Assembly: GCA_028718465.1 (NCBI GenBank)
Contig: JAQULX010000158.1
Coordinates: 1-6,695, forward strand
Reading direction: 5' to 3'
DNA from: Dehalococcoidales bacterium
GTDB taxonomy: Bacteria > Chloroflexota > Dehalococcoidia > Dehalococcoidales > UBA3254
DNA: 6,695 bases
In this document: positions 5,231-6,695 of the stretch, in pieces
Numbering within the stretch: the first letter of the stretch is position 1
Layout: every line of letters begins with the position of its first letter
The notes under the pieces: generated by a model
What the model saw: only the letters and a program-made list of their open reading frames with translations
What the model was told of the DNA's origin: nothing
The model's database searches: none
Made by a program: the position numbers and the translations under genes

Positions 5231-6414
5231 TGATTTGCCCCCAGTGCATTCATTACGATTTGCAGGTCTTTGTCTCCTCTCCCGGAGAGATTAATAATGA
5301 TGGTCTGGTCCTTATTATAAGTCCCGGCTATTTTGGATGTATAAGCTATCGCGTGGGATGATTCCAGTGCCGGGATTATCCCTTCCACGCGGGACAGGAC
5401 CTGGAATCCTTCCAGTGCTTCTGCGTCCGTAATACTGACATAAGAAGCCCGTCCGGTATTCTTCAAATAAGAATGTTCCGGGCCGACTCCGGGGTAGTCC
5501 AGTCCGGCGGAGATGCTGTAGGCTTCCTGAATCTGCCCGTACCTGTCCTGGAGGACATATGTCCTGGCGCCGTGCAGAACTCCTGTTCGTCCGGCTACCA
5601 GCGGAGCGGCATGCTGGCCGCTGTTCAATCCCCGCCCCGCCGCCTCCACCCCGATCAGCCTGACATTCCGGTCTTCCAGAAAGGCGTTGAAGATGCCCAT
5701 CGCGTTGCTGCCGCCCCCCACGCAGGCGATAACACAGTCCGGTAGTTTACCGGTCTTTTCCAGTATCTGACTGCGCGTTTCTTTTCCTATTATCGACTGA
5801 AAGTCCTTGACCAGGGAGGGGTAGGGGTGAGGGCCGACCACCGAACCGAAAATATAATAGGTGTTTTCGCAGTTAGTTACCCAGTCCCGGATGGCTTCGT
5901 TAACGGCGTCTTTTAATGTCCGGCTGCCGCTGGTTACCGGCACTACTCTGGCTCCCAGCAGTTTCATCCGGAAGACGTTCGGTGCCTGGCGGCGGATATC
6001 TTCTTCCCCCATATAAATGACACACTCCATGCCCAGCATGGCGCAGACCGCTGAGGTGGCTACACCATGCTGCCCGGCCCCGGTTTCCGCGATAATCCTT
6101 TTTTTCCCCATTTTTCTGGCCAGCAGTCCCTGTCCTAAAGCATTATTTATTTTATGGGCGCCGGTATGGGCCAGGTCTTCTCTTTTTAGATAGATTTGCG
6201 CCCCGCCGAACTGCCTGGAAAGCCCTTCAGCCTGAAAAAGAGGGGTTGGCCGGCCGATATAGCTCCGGCAGAGCGACTCGAATTCCTGCCAGAAACCGGT
6301 ATCAGTCCTTACATTATTGTAAGCTTCAGCCAACTGGTCCAGGGCCGGGACCAGTGTTTCCGGAACGAACCGCCCGCCGAATTCCCCGAAATATCCCTTT
6401 TGGTCCGCTAACAT
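5227..6414 (-). CDS. trpB: Tryptophan synthase beta chain
   Basis: TrpB is the PLP enzyme that condenses indole from TrpA with serine to give tryptophan. The 395-residue length is normal for the TrpB1 type that pairs with TrpA. Visible landmarks are the N-terminal [15 protein letters not shown], the PLP lysine Lys88 in HTGAHKINN, the catalytic Glu110 in AETGAGQHG, the PLP phosphate-binding GGGSNAMG (233-240), the substrate-closure segment [15 protein letters not shown] (351-355), and the pyridine-contacting Ser377 in NLSGRGDKD. The start is fixed by AGGAGG 5 nt upstream. The gene follows aroF after a 31-nt gap and overlaps trpA by 4 nt, so all three are very likely one transcript. The operon promoter and any trp leader would lie beyond the right edge. 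Confidence 0.98.
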   Translation of the reverse strand: MLADQKGYFGEFGGRFVPETLVPALDQLAEAYNNVRTDTGFWQEFESLCRSYIGRPTPLFQAEGLSRQFGGAQIYLKREDLAHTGAHKINNALGQGLLARKMGKKRIIAETGAGQHGVATSAVCAMLGMECVIYMGEEDIRRQAPNVFRMKLLGARVVPVTSGSRTLKDAVNEAIRDWVTNCENTYYIFGSVVGPHPYPSLVKDFQSIIGKETRSQILEKTGKLPDCVIACVGGGSNAMGIFNAFLEDRNVRLIGVEAAGRGLNSGQHAAPLVAGRTGVLHGARTYVLQDRYGQIQEAYSISAGLDYPGVGPEHSYLKNTGRASYVSITDAEALEGFQVLSRVEGIIPALESSHAIAYTSKIAGTYNKDQTIIINLSGRGDKDLQIVMNALGANQ

Positions 6415-6419
6415 ATCTG

Positions 6420-6425
6420 CCTCCT
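6420..6425 (-). promoter_or_regulatory. Ribosome binding site of trpB
   Basis: AGGAGG on the minus strand, 5 nt before ATG 6412-6414, inside the 31-nt aroF-trpB gap. It fixes the trpB start. Confidence 0.8.
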
Positions 6426-6445
6426 GTCAAGACCGCCTATTCTAA

Positions 6446-6695
6446 TTATATCTTTAACCCTCTGATCTCCTGTATCAAATCTTTAAACTGCTCGGGATAC
6501 AGGGATTGCTGTCCGTCCGAAACGGCATGGGAGGGATCGTGATGCACTTCTACTATCAGTCCGTCCGCCCCTACCGCCACCGCCGCCCGGGAGAGCGGAA
6601 TGACATATTCCCGCCTTCCGGCAGCATGACTGGGATCGACCAGTACCGGTAAATGACTGGCTTCTTTGATGGCGGGTATGGCACTGATATCCAGT
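6446..6695 (-). CDS. aroF: 3-deoxy-7-phosphoheptulonate (DAHP) synthase, type I-beta, C-terminal fragment
   Basis: DAHP synthase joins phosphoenolpyruvate and erythrose 4-phosphate, the first step of the shikimate pathway. Only the last 82 residues are in the window; the gene continues past the right edge and ends at TAA 6446-6448. The fragment carries DPSHAAGRREYVIPLSRAA, then GADGLIVEVH and SDGQQSL. These hold three metal ligands known from the Thermotoga maritima enzyme: His of DPSH, Glu of EVH and Asp of SDG. Their spacing of 26 and 11 residues matches that enzyme (as recalled: His272, Glu298, Asp309). The usual HPxP after the Glu reads HHDP here, a mild variant. Placement directly before trpBA suggests it serves tryptophan synthesis; any N-terminal regulatory domain is out of view. 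The aroF symbol follows common usage for this type. Confidence 0.93.
   Translation of the reverse strand, partial: LDISAIPAIKEASHLPVLVDPSHAAGRREYVIPLSRAAVAVGADGLIVEVHHDPSHAVSDGQQSLYPEQFKDLIQEIRGLKI

Noticed and set aside
1..6695. CRISPR array, insertion sequence, tRNA, phage or defence system
   Set aside because: No regularly spaced repeats, transposase or integrase motifs, tRNA-like cloverleaf or defence-type genes are visible on either strand.

Overview
The window looks like ordinary chromosome from an anaerobic bacterium, most likely Chloroflexota of the Dehalococcoidia type. I infer this from moderate GC, an aroF-trpB-trpA gene order, a large UroD-like protein of the kind common in anaerobes, and the DUF47/PhoU pair; no single marker proves it. 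The genetic code appears standard, because trpA, trpB and the DUF47 gene all end in TGA.

Left part (1-1019, minus strand): a phosphate-signalling pair. A DUF47/PhoU-like gene with a clear sigma70-type promoter is followed after 70 bases by a phoU gene that runs off the left edge. The phoU frame carries a TGA at 44-46, and recognisable PhoU sequence continues in the same frame beyond it. It is therefore a nonsense-mutated or recoded gene, or a sequencing error.

Middle part (1020-4263, plus strand): a gap with a perfect 9-bp hairpin comes first, then a membrane-anchored alpha/beta hydrolase that may be made from a leaderless mRNA. Next is a 294-base gap holding a near-consensus promoter and a GC-rich element that can fold in two competing ways. 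After it comes a UroD/MtaA-superfamily protein that lacks both the HemE active-site signature and the zinc ligands of the methyltransferases. A GNAT acetyltransferase follows 26 bases later and is probably co-transcribed.

Right part (4454-6695, minus strand): the end of an aromatic amino acid operon, with the C-terminus of DAHP synthase (aroF), then trpB and trpA. trpB and trpA overlap by four bases. AroF supplies the shikimate pathway entry step, and TrpB and TrpA form tryptophan synthase. This operon converges on the UroD-GNAT unit across a 190-base gap with only weak hairpins.

I found no mobile element, CRISPR array, tRNA or rRNA. The observations most worth checking are the structured leader upstream of the UroD-like gene, the altered active site of that protein, and the in-frame TGA in phoU.
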